In this document: piece after piece, positions 48,119 through 58,295 of the stretch | Position numbering within the stretch: position 1 is the stretch's first letter | How the letters are laid out: each line of letters begins with the position of its first letter | Translations under genes and position numbers: made by a program | Assembly: GCA_009733575.1 (NCBI GenBank) | Contig: ML769540.1 | Location: forward strand, 99,281-163,280 | Reading direction: 5' to 3' | DNA length: 64,000 nucleotides | From: Gymnopus androsaceus JB14 | Lineage: Eukaryota; Basidiomycota; Agaricomycetes; Agaricales; Omphalotaceae | Notes under the pieces: generated by a model | What the model saw: only the letters and a program-made list of their open reading frames with translations | Databases searched by the model: none | Told to the model about the DNA's origin: nothing

Positions 48119-48255
48119 ACATCACTAGTCATAGGATCATTATTGTACCTCATGTTAGGCACATATCCTGATATTGCTTTTGCAGTTATCAAATTAACTC
48201 AATACTCTGCAAATCCAAGTAAAGACCATTACATTCCTATGTATTGATATCATTT

Positions 48256-48537
48256 GATTAATGTTATTTGCTATTATGTACATGTGACTATAGTTAGGAT
48301 ATCAACTGCTGATGTATATACATACATCACAATCTAGGGATCATTGTATGCATGGATGCTTACCAGTACTGTACCTGTTATTAGATTTAGGGTACTGTAT
48401 AGTTTTACAGATATTTAGTATATAAGCTGTAGTAGTTCACCTGTAGTCCCTATCACTCTGTATACTACTGCTTCACTGTCTTACAGACAATACTAAGCTC
48501 CTCTACATCTGTCTCATCCCACAAGCACTACACTTGG
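48256..48537. other. Possible 3' LTR remnant of the Copia relic
   Basis: A/T-rich. Begins near TGTTATTTGC and has TATATAAGC in the second half, as in the other LTRs here. No matching 5' LTR or TSD was found, so this is tentative. Confidence 0.3.
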
Positions 48538-50499
48538 TTAGTATTGTGATTTCACCATTTGTCTCACTTGCTGTTGAACAATAAGATGCTCTAGGACTAG
48601 CAGATTTGGAAACCAGTCCAATAAATTATAAATACTACCAGAGAGGTTACACATGAGGAATATATTTACTCCATTGCACATCCTCCAGTGCACCTGCGGA
48701 GAAGATCTGAAGAAGTATGCAATGGCCAAAACAAATGTTGAAAATCTAGCAACAATGTAAAGAGGAAAACAAATCATGTTGTTAATGCCATGTATCCAGT
48801 TTGCAGTCTGCTGCTCTAAGACTCCAATCATCTGACACATAGGAAAAATAAGGATTGTAGCCAATGTCAATAGTGGACTGATAGTCATGCAAAGAGATGT
48901 TATCTGCCATAACCCTCTGTATACTGCTGATGGGAACTGGAATGTCCAAGCAATACAATGAATGGATCCAAAAAGCCCTGCAATTAACAGTGCCACACAT
49001 TCCAAGACAATCACAAATTCATCTGTCCTAGCAAAACCCCCAAAAAGCATGGGCACACATTTGTCAAAGCTATGCTTAGGAAGTCCCTCCTCTGGCTTCC
49101 AAGCCCCTAATGGGGCCTCAATTACTTCTGGCCAAAAATGCTCAACCAATTCCCCAATGGATGCAACTGCAGATTTCACTGCAGAAAGACCTTTCCTGAG
49201 CCAAAGCATGCATGGGAAATGTAGTAGTGCTGGCATAGTATCTGGGATATGTCTCAAGAAGGTAGACTCAGAGCTTGAAGGGTCATGATCAGTGTCTTGA
49301 GGATGAGAAGCCAAAACTGACTGCTGCTCAGCAATCAAGCCTTGGTTTTCATCAGCACCTGAGCTAAATGCAAGTGAAGAGCTGACTTCTGGCTGATCGG
49401 GGGGATGATGAGTGTTCTTATCAGGACCCTGCAAATGGACAGAAGACTCCTCATTTGTGCCCGGGAGTACTGGTACCAGAACAGGATACCATGACTTTGC
49501 CAGCCAAAATGTGTACGTCAAATTGAGAAAGGCGCTAGCAATTGTGAGGAGCTCCAACTTGGAGTTGGGTAAATGAGGAGTCAAAACTGACTGCTGTTCA
49601 GCAATCAAATCTTGGTTTTCATCAGCATCCAAGCTAAACACCATTGAAGAGCTGGCTTCTAGCTGACCAGGGAGACCATCGGGATCCTGCAAGTGAGAAG
49701 ACTCCTCATTTGTGTCTGGGATAGTGATACCAGTACAGGATACTGTACATTCAGTGGCTTTTTCAACCAAAATGCATACGTCAGGAAATTGAGAAAGGCA
49801 TAAGCAATTGTGATGATTTCCAACTCGGTGATGGGTAAATGTTGCACTGCTCTTGAAATGACCTGTGCAATGAACCAGGTGATTTGAATGCAAGCGAATG
49901 TTTTCCCCAGATAATCTGCCTTGCTTCTGTCCATGATTTGAGAGGAAGTGATAGAGGGAAGGGAAATTTGATTGGTCAAAAGGTGATGTTCAATATCTTC
50001 CTCTTGCAAGACTCCAATATGCTCTTCAGACGAGTCCATCAGCATGAACCCTCCCATGACAAGGAACATGCCATGAGTCAAATCCCAGTCGCTGCCTGTG
50101 AGTTTCTCTCTGTCAGTCTCCTGAAGCTTAATAACCTTGACACGTACAGGCAGGAAATCGGTGAACTGTCTTTAGACTCTTAACAGCATGTCTTGCGGAT
50201 AAGAATTGGTTTGCAGCCCATCATAACGATGATCTCTGGAAAAATAAGTGCAACAATGAATATCTTGACACGTTGCCAAAAAAGCTGTAAATTGGAAGTA
50301 TCATGCGCAGGTATATTGGGATGTACTGCCGTCCATGTACATCCAAATATGGTTGTGATACAGCTCCAGGCAATCCCAGGAGCTGTACGGGTAGAAAAAT
50401 CTGGTCCCTGCACCCGAGCCTGCAGTAAATTCGCTTAGACTTCGGAGTGGGAAGAGAGATAGCAGTGTGAAAGAGAGATAGAAGTATGAGAAAGAACAT
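48538..50499 (-). pseudogene. 'WTAxHPNIP' multi-membrane protein, probably frameshifted
   Basis: Family common in Agaricomycetes, function unknown. From the ATG at 50499 there is a hydrophobic signal-like start (MFFLILLSLFHTAISLP). After an intron come IAWSCITTIFGCTWTAVHPN (diagnostic), FIVALIFPEIIVMMG, THGMFLVMGGFMLM, FACIQITWFIAQVISRAVQ and LPITELEIITIAYAFLNFL, then a long C-terminal part with membrane segments (FVIVLECVALLIAGLFG, MICFPLYIVARFSTFVLAI). The two halves lie in different frames: near 49700 the first is one base shorter than its internally duplicated copy and runs to a stop. The remaining 451-codon frame is intact. Could be a genuine pseudogene or a sequencing indel. Confidence 0.62.
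49430..49870 (-). repeat. Internal tandem duplication (about 220 bp x2) in the membrane-protein gene
   Basis: Two adjacent copies of a segment encoding LELLTIASAFLNL/LEIITIAYAFLNF, YPVLV, TNEESS and DENQDLIAEQQSVL. The second copy has diverged. The copies differ by one base in the YPVLV-to-TNEESS interval, which causes the frame break. Confidence 0.7.
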
Positions 50500-51179
50500 T
50501 TGGTCGGACAATGGATGTCTGGGGGGATGAATTGACGAAAGTACTATTGTTCTGAGCGAAGCTTTATTCGTGAGTTTCACAGTGCACAAGTGACCATGAA
50601 AATATACACCTGCAAGCTGGCAAGCTTCGATAGAGCACGTCATCAAAACCGTGTACAGTCACTGCACGTAGTGTCATAGATGCAGACATCAGATCCTTAG
50701 TGGCACCATTCACGTGGCAATCCCCACAGCTAGACAGTAGCTATTGTAGAGGTGACAGGACAATATTATACGAATCAATATTACCTGCAAGGCTGTAGTG
50801 GAAAAGACCACTTTGATGTGAACAGTGACCGGTAACCTCGCATCCCGTTATAATAGAGAAGCGCTGTAGCATTTGCCCGATTTTACGGTTGTTTTGAATC
50901 TCGAGTAGCAGTAGCACAATCTCTTTGTTGCGGTCCCTTTCGAGGTTGTAAAAAAAAATGCTATTGTAAACAGACGTTCATCAATGTCCACTCCAATGCA
51001 GGTCGACCTCCAACTTTTGGAATACTTAAAGCCAGACATTAATGAGCCCAAGATCTCCTGCCTCGGCACATCAACAAGGACTTGTTCTACTTTGAACCCG
51101 TATACTGGGCTAGTACACTCGTATAAATGACCTTCTCCTTCTTTCGCTAGCGGCTCCGGGTCGGTCCTCCACAAGCTTA
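50500..51179. other. Intergenic with one unassigned open frame
   Basis: An ORF on the minus strand (51189-50848, 113 codons, MDYLSLWRTDPEPL...) has an ordinary amino-acid composition but no recognisable family and no partner exon. I would not call it a gene without transcript support. Confidence 0.3.
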
Positions 51180-52330
51180 AGTAGTCCACCGACTCAGCTG
51201 CAATAGATTCATCGGTAAAACCTCCATAGTTTGCCTATTAATTTGTAGTGCAGGTCTGGGGGGGGACCGTCGCAAGGTGCATGAATTTATCAACCATTGC
51301 CTCGATCGATTGTTTCGCTTGACCGATTCAGAAGTGCTGCCAGTTTTCTGTCAGTGAGTGAGACCGAAAAGCTACCAGTTCGTGCTTACAGAACATTGCC
51401 AACCTGCAAAGAATATGAATATGCAAGTGGCTTAGCTCTTCAAGGCGGAACTGGACCAGCAGTTGAGGGGTCCTTTTTTTTTTTTTTTTTGGGAGATTTC
51501 TTTCCCTTTATATCATCAGTAGAAAGATACTGCATGGTCGAACTCTCGATAGACTAGTGAGTGGATGAATATACGCATCGCAAAGCCTTCCGATGATAGC
51601 ATGTACAGGCTACTCTGGGGCTCGACTCTGTAGCAGCACTGCACCATCGCCTCACTGCAAAGTTTTTGAGACTCGCGTTGAATACTTGAAGCAACATATC
51701 TGCTTCATGTTAATCTGCTTTAAACGTACGCGTCCATTAGTACTTGAAGAGAACGCGCGGTCTCACTGCTCACACCATCGCTGTTCTGATTCGCATCGTT
51801 GGCACGTGGTAAAGCGCGACCGCGTCGTTTGAAGAGGAAATATTGCCATTGGCCATTGGGCGTAGAAAGGTTAAGCAAGAAAAAAAGACTTTAATGATAT
51901 GAATGATACAATATAATCAGGATCAGCAACGGGGGATGGAAATAACAGAAACATAAGGATTTGGAAAAGGCTATCCTCGAGTTCGAGGCACGATAGTAGT
52001 AGTAGTAAAGGTCGCGTTCGTTATATGCCATGAAGCGGATCCCCCTCCAAGCTGAAGAATGACAAAGGATTAGGTTAGAATGAGTTGAACTCCGAGGGAG
52101 AATGAATACGCACCTGCTCCAGGAAAGCATCAATCTGATCTCCATCCTCCATTTCGAGATCGGCAGGAGTTTCATCTTGTTTTATACGTCGACCCTCATA
52201 GGTGAATTTCAAAGCTCCTAGTAACATTCAACTTTCAGTCAATAGCTGTTCTGCATCCGAGCCACAGCACGAATCACCAGATTGTTTGTTGAACTTTTTC
52301 TAAAGAGAAAAGAGAAGGAGGTGGTTGGTG
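51180..52330. repeat. Segmental duplication, copy B (with intact SUMO)
   Basis: Direct repeat of 40850-42085, about 10.3 kb away. The copy holds the complete SUMO gene's exons 3-5 and its 3' flank. Sequence differences between the copies include several CpG-to-TpG/CpA changes. Confidence 0.82.
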
Positions 52331-52536
52331 CCGATAGTTGGTGATGGAAGATACTACACACCTCTGCCGCCTCGAATATCTTTCGAAACTGCATATTCGG
52401 TTTGACTTTTACAGTACAATCTAAGAGGAACCATCAGTGAACTTGAATTCGGAAACGACTGATTGAACGCACGATTTCCTTCATGCATAATATTAAGATT
52501 CAGTTTGGGTTTGACATCTTCTGGCTCTTGCGACAT
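51971..52536 (-). CDS. SMT3: SUMO (small ubiquitin-like modifier precursor)
   Basis: Five exons: 52536-52473, 52420-52362, 52299-52278, 52217-52114 and 52051-51971, all with GT-AG introns and consistent phases, giving 109 residues. The start MSQEPEDVKPKLNLNIMHEG is the usual SUMO opening. Then TVKVKPNMQFRKIFEAAE, ALKFTYEGRRIKQDETPADL and MEDGDQIDAFLEQLGG follow the ubiquitin-like fold. The di-Gly ends the mature protein, and a 23-residue tail (GSASWHITNAT...VPRTRG) would be removed by a Ulp-type protease before E1 (Aos1-Uba2) activation. Modified substrates are mainly nuclear. The N-terminal extension is short compared with yeast Smt3. It diverges from the nuclear-type gene at 53170. Confidence 0.93.
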
Positions 52537-53169
52537 GGCTGGCGATGCGTCTGCGTCTGCGGCGATTTAGGCGTTGGATTGAAGAGGACAGAGAACGCGA
52601 ATTCGCGAAGAGAAAGAGAATAAGGCGCGCAGTGATCTCCCTTAATGATGGAGAAGAAGAAAGAAAAGGAGGATCAGCTGACCCAAATTATGCTTTGCCC
52701 GGTCCAAATCCGGCCTTCTCAATCTTAAACTTGACGTCGACTCGGTCCTAACCATGATTCTCCGAATACAAAACAAAACAATTGCGCATGCATTGTCCTT
52801 CAAGGCAATTATATTATTGCGCCAACGACCAAAACAAGCAACAAAGCTTGGACCCTTGCTTGGACCGACATCAGCCAGTTCGGTCAAAGCTCGCACATGG
52901 TCCAAGCTGGAGCGGGTGCTTATAAGGTGCGCACTTGGAAATCTAATGGGTACTTTAATTTCTCTCATTCATCACAGATACAGAGATGTCTGAATCCAAC
53001 CTGCTGTTTAGAGCTACGGCTAGAGTTTCTCAGATGCTTTTTCGTAGCGCTAGCTTTCCGCATTGTTCTTTTACAACGAATAAAACGAGGCAAGTCCAGC
53101 GTCATTCGTGTGTATATATGGAATACTTATTTGAATCCTAGATCCGAAGCATCTCATCGACAAGGTGCA
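52537..53169. promoter_or_regulatory. Divergent promoter region, SUMO / 53.17-kb gene
   Basis: Head-to-head genes share this 0.6-kb interval. The frames inside (e.g. 52545-52751) are low-complexity Arg/Glu-rich shadows. No TATA box is clear. Confidence 0.4.
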
Positions 53170-54879
53170 ATGGTCACCAACAGTGCAGAAGAAAGCATAA
53201 ACGACGATTCGGAATCCATAGAGATAGATGATACTGTTAACAACGAAGCTGGGTCGCAAATGGACGAGAACAGCAAGCAAAATGAACAGTAAGCAGCCAG
53301 ACCTCAATCTGTTTTCTCGCCTCCATTAACACCTCCACTCTAGATCCAGCTTACCGTGGTCAATCTCGGAATACATCAACCCCGGAGCCCCAGTTCCTCC
53401 ACCTGCCTTGTTAATAGACACTTCCACGCTCATGCCCGTCGGCCAAATACCTCAACTGGCTGTCCCTGACGGCAATGTCATTCCTACCGCCACTATACCG
53501 ACGTTCCATTCATCCTTGGCCAAGAATAAACACCATCAAAACCAGACTGCTACTCCGCCATTCAGCATCAGTCTAACCCGGAACACTCAGTCCCCGCCTC
53601 CCACTAGTACTACTAGATCAGGCCCTATAATCATTCGGTTCACACCCACACCCGACGACAACGACTCTGAATCCGATTCAGAGTCGATGTCTGTGCGTTT
53701 GAATGTCGATGGCACGGTGGATTATCTTTGCACTGGCGGAGCCGCAGGCGCGAGTGCTGGTCCTTGCAGGCTCCGGATGGCGACGGGAAAACAACCAGAT
53801 TTGGATTCAGAAGAAGAATCGGTACCTCCTGTGGTTATCTCTTCGGGTTTAGGTGAGTATAACGCATTACCTTGTAGCATTCTTGTCCTAACTCAGAGTT
53901 ACTATCCAGGTCGATATAGTTCAGCTTCAAAGACTGTCACACCGGATGATACTTTTGAGGCAACAACTCTTACCAGCGACGCACCCAATGCTATATCTGT
54001 GCCTCCCAGCCTAGTGGTGTTGCCTGGATTTAACTCTGCTGGTCCCGCTGTAGCTCATTCGGGTAGTTCTAGCTCTGGCCATGGTGGCGATGTTTCGGTT
54101 TCTTCGACGTTGGAATCGCAACCGGAGTCCACTCTAACGAGGCCTGCAGATTCACTTCCTACAAACGTCAAAGCAGCCTCGTCTTCGCCCTCCGTTTCCG
54201 CTCCCACAGTCGAGGAACCTCCCTCTCCTGCTCTCAACGTCTCAGCGGCTGCCCTTGTTCCTCCTGTCACCCTATTGGTAGCATCAGTAGGACCAGTAAA
54301 TCCTCCTGTTTTTTCCGAGTCTTGTACTGCCAATACATCCAGCTCATCGATATTCTCTCCTTCCTCGGAGTCTTCTGAGAGGAAACGGAAACGATCTCGA
54401 GGCGAAGCCGACGACGACGATGATGATGATGACGAAGAAGGTCGAGCCAGATCGAAGCTCAAGTCTGAGTCTGAGGAGAAATCACCATCCCAAAAGGCCA
54501 CTGCTGGAAAAGAAAATGGGCAGGAAGAGGGAAAAGCGGGAGCAATAGCAATAGCGCGAGCACGAAAAATACGAATTGTACTATCCAGCCTTCTCACACT
54601 CAACTGGTAACATCGTCGATCTGCGAGTCGGCTAGTCCCCCTCCTCCGCTGCCCCCGCCTCTACCATCCCCGCCTCCTCACCTTCGTCAAACTCAAACTC
54701 TTCACGTAAGCGAGCACGAGAGCCTGAAGATGAGGATGCGGATGCGGAGACAACCGTCGTCGGTGTCGATGTACCTAGCGAGGGTGCGCGTGGAGAGGAA
54801 CAACAACAGCAAGAACAACAACAGGACGGTTCAGACTCGTTTCGACGAAGGAGTCCTCGGAAGCGGATTTGCAAGTAGT
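53170..54879 (+). CDS. Disordered acidic/basic protein, probably nuclear
   Basis: From the ATG at 53170 (MVTNSAEESINDDSESIEID) through four predicted exons. The only well-ordered-looking block is LPWSISEYINPGAPVPPPAL with TLMPVGQIPQLAVPDG. The rest is Ser/Pro/Thr-rich, with acidic runs (DDDDDDDDEEG) and basic clusters (ERKRKRSRG, RRRSPRKRICK at the C-terminus) that resemble nuclear localisation signals. A 58-nt GT-AG intron near 54590 joins two similar KR/acidic segments in phase 0, and the stop is at 54877-54879. I do not recognise a family. Function unknown; chromatin or RNA association is only a guess. Confidence 0.65.
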
Positions 54880-55565
54880 GGTATGTGAGTGGACGGAGGC
54901 TTGGGCGGAGGGCGCTGTTTCCCTCGAGTTGTCCCATGCAGTAGTTTTTGTTTCTTGTTCTTGTTCCCTATAATTACTACTGTATTATTCTCAATAATTC
55001 CTCGCTTTGTGCGTATCCTTCAAGTGGGGAGATTTTCCTGTATCTGTATACATACTGTAGACTCGGACATGCTCAGTCCTGTATCTTTTGCCTTTGCCGA
55101 ATGTATTTGCACCAGGTCGACCTTCCACTCAGGTTCGACTGTGTCCTCGCTCTTGAATTCCTGTCAGTGTCCAATTAGGCTAAACTATTTTTTTCAGGGC
55201 AAATTCAAGGCTTACGAAGGCGAGGGTTTCTATCCATATATACTCCAATCTACAAGATTATTTAGATAATTACACTTTAAAAGTACAATAGTAATGGCAT
55301 TACATTACAGAAGCTCTTGCGGAGTCTTCGTGCTTCGTGCATGAAGAAAGTCTCCTCGGAGTCTATGTTTGTATGAAGCCTGCACGTATGCATTAGACCA
55401 GTTGGGGTTTCGAGGAATATCAACATCCCTTGGATGAACCAATCATCCCCATAGCCAACACACCTGCAAGCAAACTGGTTTCGGGGTGACTACACTCCCT
55501 CCTCTGCTTCCGCATCCTCATTGGTAAGCTCCTCCCTATGTGAATGTCCGGATCCATGCGTACCA
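54880..55565. other. 3' region and gene-free stretch
   Basis: AATAATTCC and other A/T-rich 3'-end-like sequence near 54990. The frame at 54889-55269 lacks any domain. Nothing else was seen. Confidence 0.3.
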
Positions 55566-55904
55566 CATCAGCAAAAAGGGGCTAAACCCATGATGACCTA
55601 GGGAACCTAGGCTACCCTGGTCACCCTGGTCACCTTGGGTCTTCCAGGCTACCCCAGGCTACCTCAGGTTACCTCAGGTTAGCTCAGGGTTACTCAGGTT
55701 TACTCAGGTTTACTCAGGTTGCCTCAAATTCCCAAGGTTTATCCCTAAATCCTAGGCAACCTAGGTGACCTCAAAGAAACAGAGGCAGTCTAAGCAACCT
55801 AGGTGGCCTAGGAGACCTAGGTATCCTTAGGTTCCCCTAAGTCTCTTTAGGTCATTGTGAGTCAACCTAAAGTCAGCCCTGGGCCCAGACCATTTTTCCT
55901 GATG
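55566..55904. mobile_element. CATCAG-terminus element with 10-bp CTCAGGTTAC repeats
   Basis: Ends CATCAGCAAAAAGGGG (left) and the reverse complement of CATCAGGAAAAATGGT (right), matching at 12 of the first 14 bases or so. The interior is a degenerate array of 10-bp units (CTCAGGTTAC, CTCAGGTTAG, CTCAGGTTTA repeated) and, on both sides, palindromic CCTAGG motifs. Non-coding. Confidence 0.62.
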
Positions 55905-56359
55905 CACTGGTCCCATGTTTCAGACCTAGAATTGAGCAGCCCTTTGAATGAGAGGCATTGGATTTTTCATCTTTGTTCTGTTACAAACTCAAACCTTGAA
56001 CTCGTAGTAGATACACTCTAGAGACTATATGAAGGTCATTATGACTGGTAAGGTCCTTCAGTTCTTCAGTTCTCTCTATGATTCTGTTGCCTCTCACTGC
56101 CAGTGATTTCTAGAGGCTAGAGCACAAAACCAAAAGTTGCATGTCAAGCTGGCTTTGAGCTGGCTCATGGAATACCAATTTGGCTTATAGGGCCTTTCAG
56201 ATACAAGTGCATGATATCCCTGCCAGTCCTTCATTAAAGTTGTGCTGTTCCTTCCAGTGATGAGGACTCAGGAGACATCTTAGTATGGGCATTGATGCAG
56301 ATGTTCTGCTAAGTATTGTGTATCTGTGCAGTGAATGCTAGTTTCACCAAGCGGTGGTT
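55905..56359. other. Gene-free spacer between two elements
   Basis: No exon, RNA gene or element end identified. Confidence 0.3.
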
Positions 56360-56645
56360 CATCAGCAAAACCTGTCTTTTGGATTTTAATTCCGACAGCA
56401 ACACTTAAAATTCCCAGCACTCCCAGAGCTGGCCAGAGCCGACCAGAGCTGGCCAGAGCCGACCAGCGCTTGCCAGTGCTGTCAAAAATATTTTTATTTC
56501 CAAATAAGGAATTTTGAGGCCTCTGGGGGCTTCTGGAAGTTCTGGCCAGCACCGACCAGTGCATCTAGGTCCTGGAGCACTGGGGCGCTGGAAGTGCTGT
56601 CCAGCACTTGCAAGGAGTGGCTGCATCATAGATGTTTTGCTGATG
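56360..56645. mobile_element. CATCAGCAA-terminus element with GAGCTGGCCA-type repeats
   Basis: 286 bp with perfect 12-bp inverted ends (CATCAGCAAAAC at 56360-56371 and GTTTTGCTGATG at 56634-56645). The interior left arm is built of 10-bp units AGAGCTGGCC / AGAGCCGACC. The right arm has inverted related motifs (GGCCAGCACCGACCAG). Confidence 0.7.
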
Positions 56646-57019
56646 GCCTTGCAGTGCCGGGGAAGGTAGGTTGAAGGTGTTTATTGTATGGGGGAAGATG
56701 AGGAGGAGGGATCAGGGGTTGGTGGGGAGAGGAGGGAATGATTGGGCAGGTGGATGGAGATTAGGTGAGGAAAAGGCCCTGGGCCATAGTCAAGGTCAAC
56801 GTGTCCTAGGATTCCATTACAGCTAGATATGTGATTGCAAGATGATACAACCTCGGCTATGAAACCTTCCGAAATAGCATCAGATTTGAGTGGAATCATT
56901 GTTGTATACACTGACAATCACCAACGATCATTGTCCTAATATAGCCTAATATAGTGTCAATTGACAGACTTTTGATATAATATTTATACTTTTTGTATGG
57001 CACATAATGAATTTCAATA
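56646..57019. other. Gene-free spacer
   Basis: Purine-rich near 56695-56745. The open frame on the minus strand is low-complexity. No feature supported. Confidence 0.3.
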
Positions 57020-57200
57020 CACACGGGATTTAGAAAAAAATTCGCTGAGCGAATTTCCGCACTGAAATTCGCACGTGACTCCCAATAAGCCATAATTGGG
57101 CGTGGGAATTATCACGTGGTTAGCGATATGCCATCTGTGGCTTATCAAAATATTTCAGTGCGGAAATTCGCTCAGCGAATTATTTTCTAAATCCCGTGTG
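57020..57200. mobile_element. Near-palindromic MITE (181 bp) with 49-bp TIR and 3-bp TSD
   Basis: The left arm starts CACACGGGATTTAGAAAA and continues for about 49 bp. The right arm is its reverse complement with one mismatch. Each arm includes the short palindrome TTCGCTGAGCGAA. The flanks are ATA on both sides (57017-57019 and 57201-57203), a 3-bp duplication. The arm identity suggests recent activity. Confidence 0.85.
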
Positions 57201-57202
57201 AT

Positions 57203-58173
57203 AGGGAGTTGTGGCACGGTGAAAATTTTGTGATAGTTTTGGCGGGGCTCCACGAGCTTCCTCTGCTAGCCCCTCCTACACCCCCACGTAAAAGGTCATG
57301 TGCTTTGTGGAAAATTGTGAAGGGTCCGGGCCTGCTCAGTACTCAGTATACTTGTGCTCTGTAACTTCAAAATAATATATTTGAACTACATGGTCAGAGT
57401 GTGCACTCTATCAGACTCTAAAATACTACTCTATGAATTATTTCTAGCAGGAGCCTTGTAAAACATCACAGCGCTTGACTCAGCATCCCAAGTATGAGGG
57501 TTCTGGCTGCAAGTTGGAGTCAAGTTGTACTGGTGTTCTTGCTTCAAACATTGCATTGCCATCTGCAACATCCCGTGTCCTTCCCATTTGGCTAACCTTG
57601 AACAGGGCATCATCATCCTGAACATTGTCATCGTCACTGTTGCCATACTCATCAGCTGTTTGCTTCCGCTTCTGTGTGCAATTTTTTTTTGCTTTTTACT
57701 TTCTGATCGAGACATTTTCTGCAGGTTTTGAGTCCATAATCATCAAGTAGCATGGTTTTGCACCAGGGCCTAGCGCCGCGAACATGCGGGAGAACTTAGG
57801 AGAGGACATGGTTGAAGCAAAGGAGCATCTACCACTAGCACTGGCCATTGTTCCCCAAATCCATGTTTCACACGCTTACTATGGACACTCTCCATGGCTG
57901 TTCAATCTGTTACTCACTTTCATTGACCGGAACTAGCTAGCATAGCACAGATAAACTATCAAGCTATATTTCAAGCACATCTTACAGTATAAAACATTAT
58001 TACATTTATAGCTTTATAGCTTTTAGTAACAGGAAGACGCATTGAGATGCGCAAAGGATGGGACATGCTGTGCAAAAATGTGACTCTCACATGATAGGTG
58101 TAGGAGGGGTGAGCTGCGCTAGCTGGCTCCACGCGAGAAAGTTGGTGAAATATTCGCCGTGCCACAACTCCCT
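57203..58173. mobile_element. TIR element, about 970 bp, abutting the MITE
   Basis: The ends AGGGAGTTGTGGCACGG(T/C)GAA are inverted at 57203 and 58173 (21 bp, one mismatch). Further inside, GGCTCCACG and CCCCTCCTACACC also recur inverted on the two sides. No transposase frame. The MITE lies exactly at its left terminus, and the ATA duplication of the MITE overlaps the first base of this element. Confidence 0.68.
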
Positions 58174-58295
58174 AATTGAATCAATTTTCCGTCCTTATAA
58201 TATAACTTATATGACTAAACCTTAAACCAAGCACTACATAAGATGAATGCCACACTGAAAATTACTTCTTCAGTGTTCACCCCCACAATTTCCAA

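Larger units (their letters stand above)
45787..48127. mobile_element. hAT-type element (2,341 bp) inside the Copia relic
   Basis: Starts TAGTGATGTG and ends CACATCACTA, a perfect 10-bp inverted pair. It is flanked by an exact 8-bp duplication GTCATAGG (45779-45786 and 48128-48135), as expected for hAT transposition. No transposase frame is present, so it is non-autonomous. It contains a solo LTR and GAGCCC-rich arms. Confidence 0.88.
42231..48255 (+). mobile_element. Copia-type retrotransposon relic, split by two nested DNA transposons
   Basis: Three blocks of one reverse-transcriptase region can be read in order. 42231-42512 has MGKLGFKCCTSDASVYTF and IIAIVYVDDTLFMSSD, with the polymerase-site YVDD. 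45567-45786 has GEPKEFLGMHITHDHKKKK and LDQRNYLIKII. 48128-48255 has [18 protein letters not shown] and [14 protein letters not shown], ending at a stop. Between the blocks lie a TA-flanked mariner-like element and an 8-bp-TSD hAT element. Gag, integrase and most of RNase H are missing, so it is a fragment. The frame is continuous across both junctions when one copy of each target duplication is counted. Confidence 0.85.

Noticed and set aside
54055..54603. 182-codon minus-strand frame rich in Ser/Asp
   Set aside because: Antisense of the low-complexity acidic/Ser-rich region of the gene at 53170-54879.
57431..57715. 94-codon frame inside the 57.2-58.2 kb element as a transposase
   Set aside because: Met/Gln-rich low-complexity translation without DDE or helix-turn-helix motifs.
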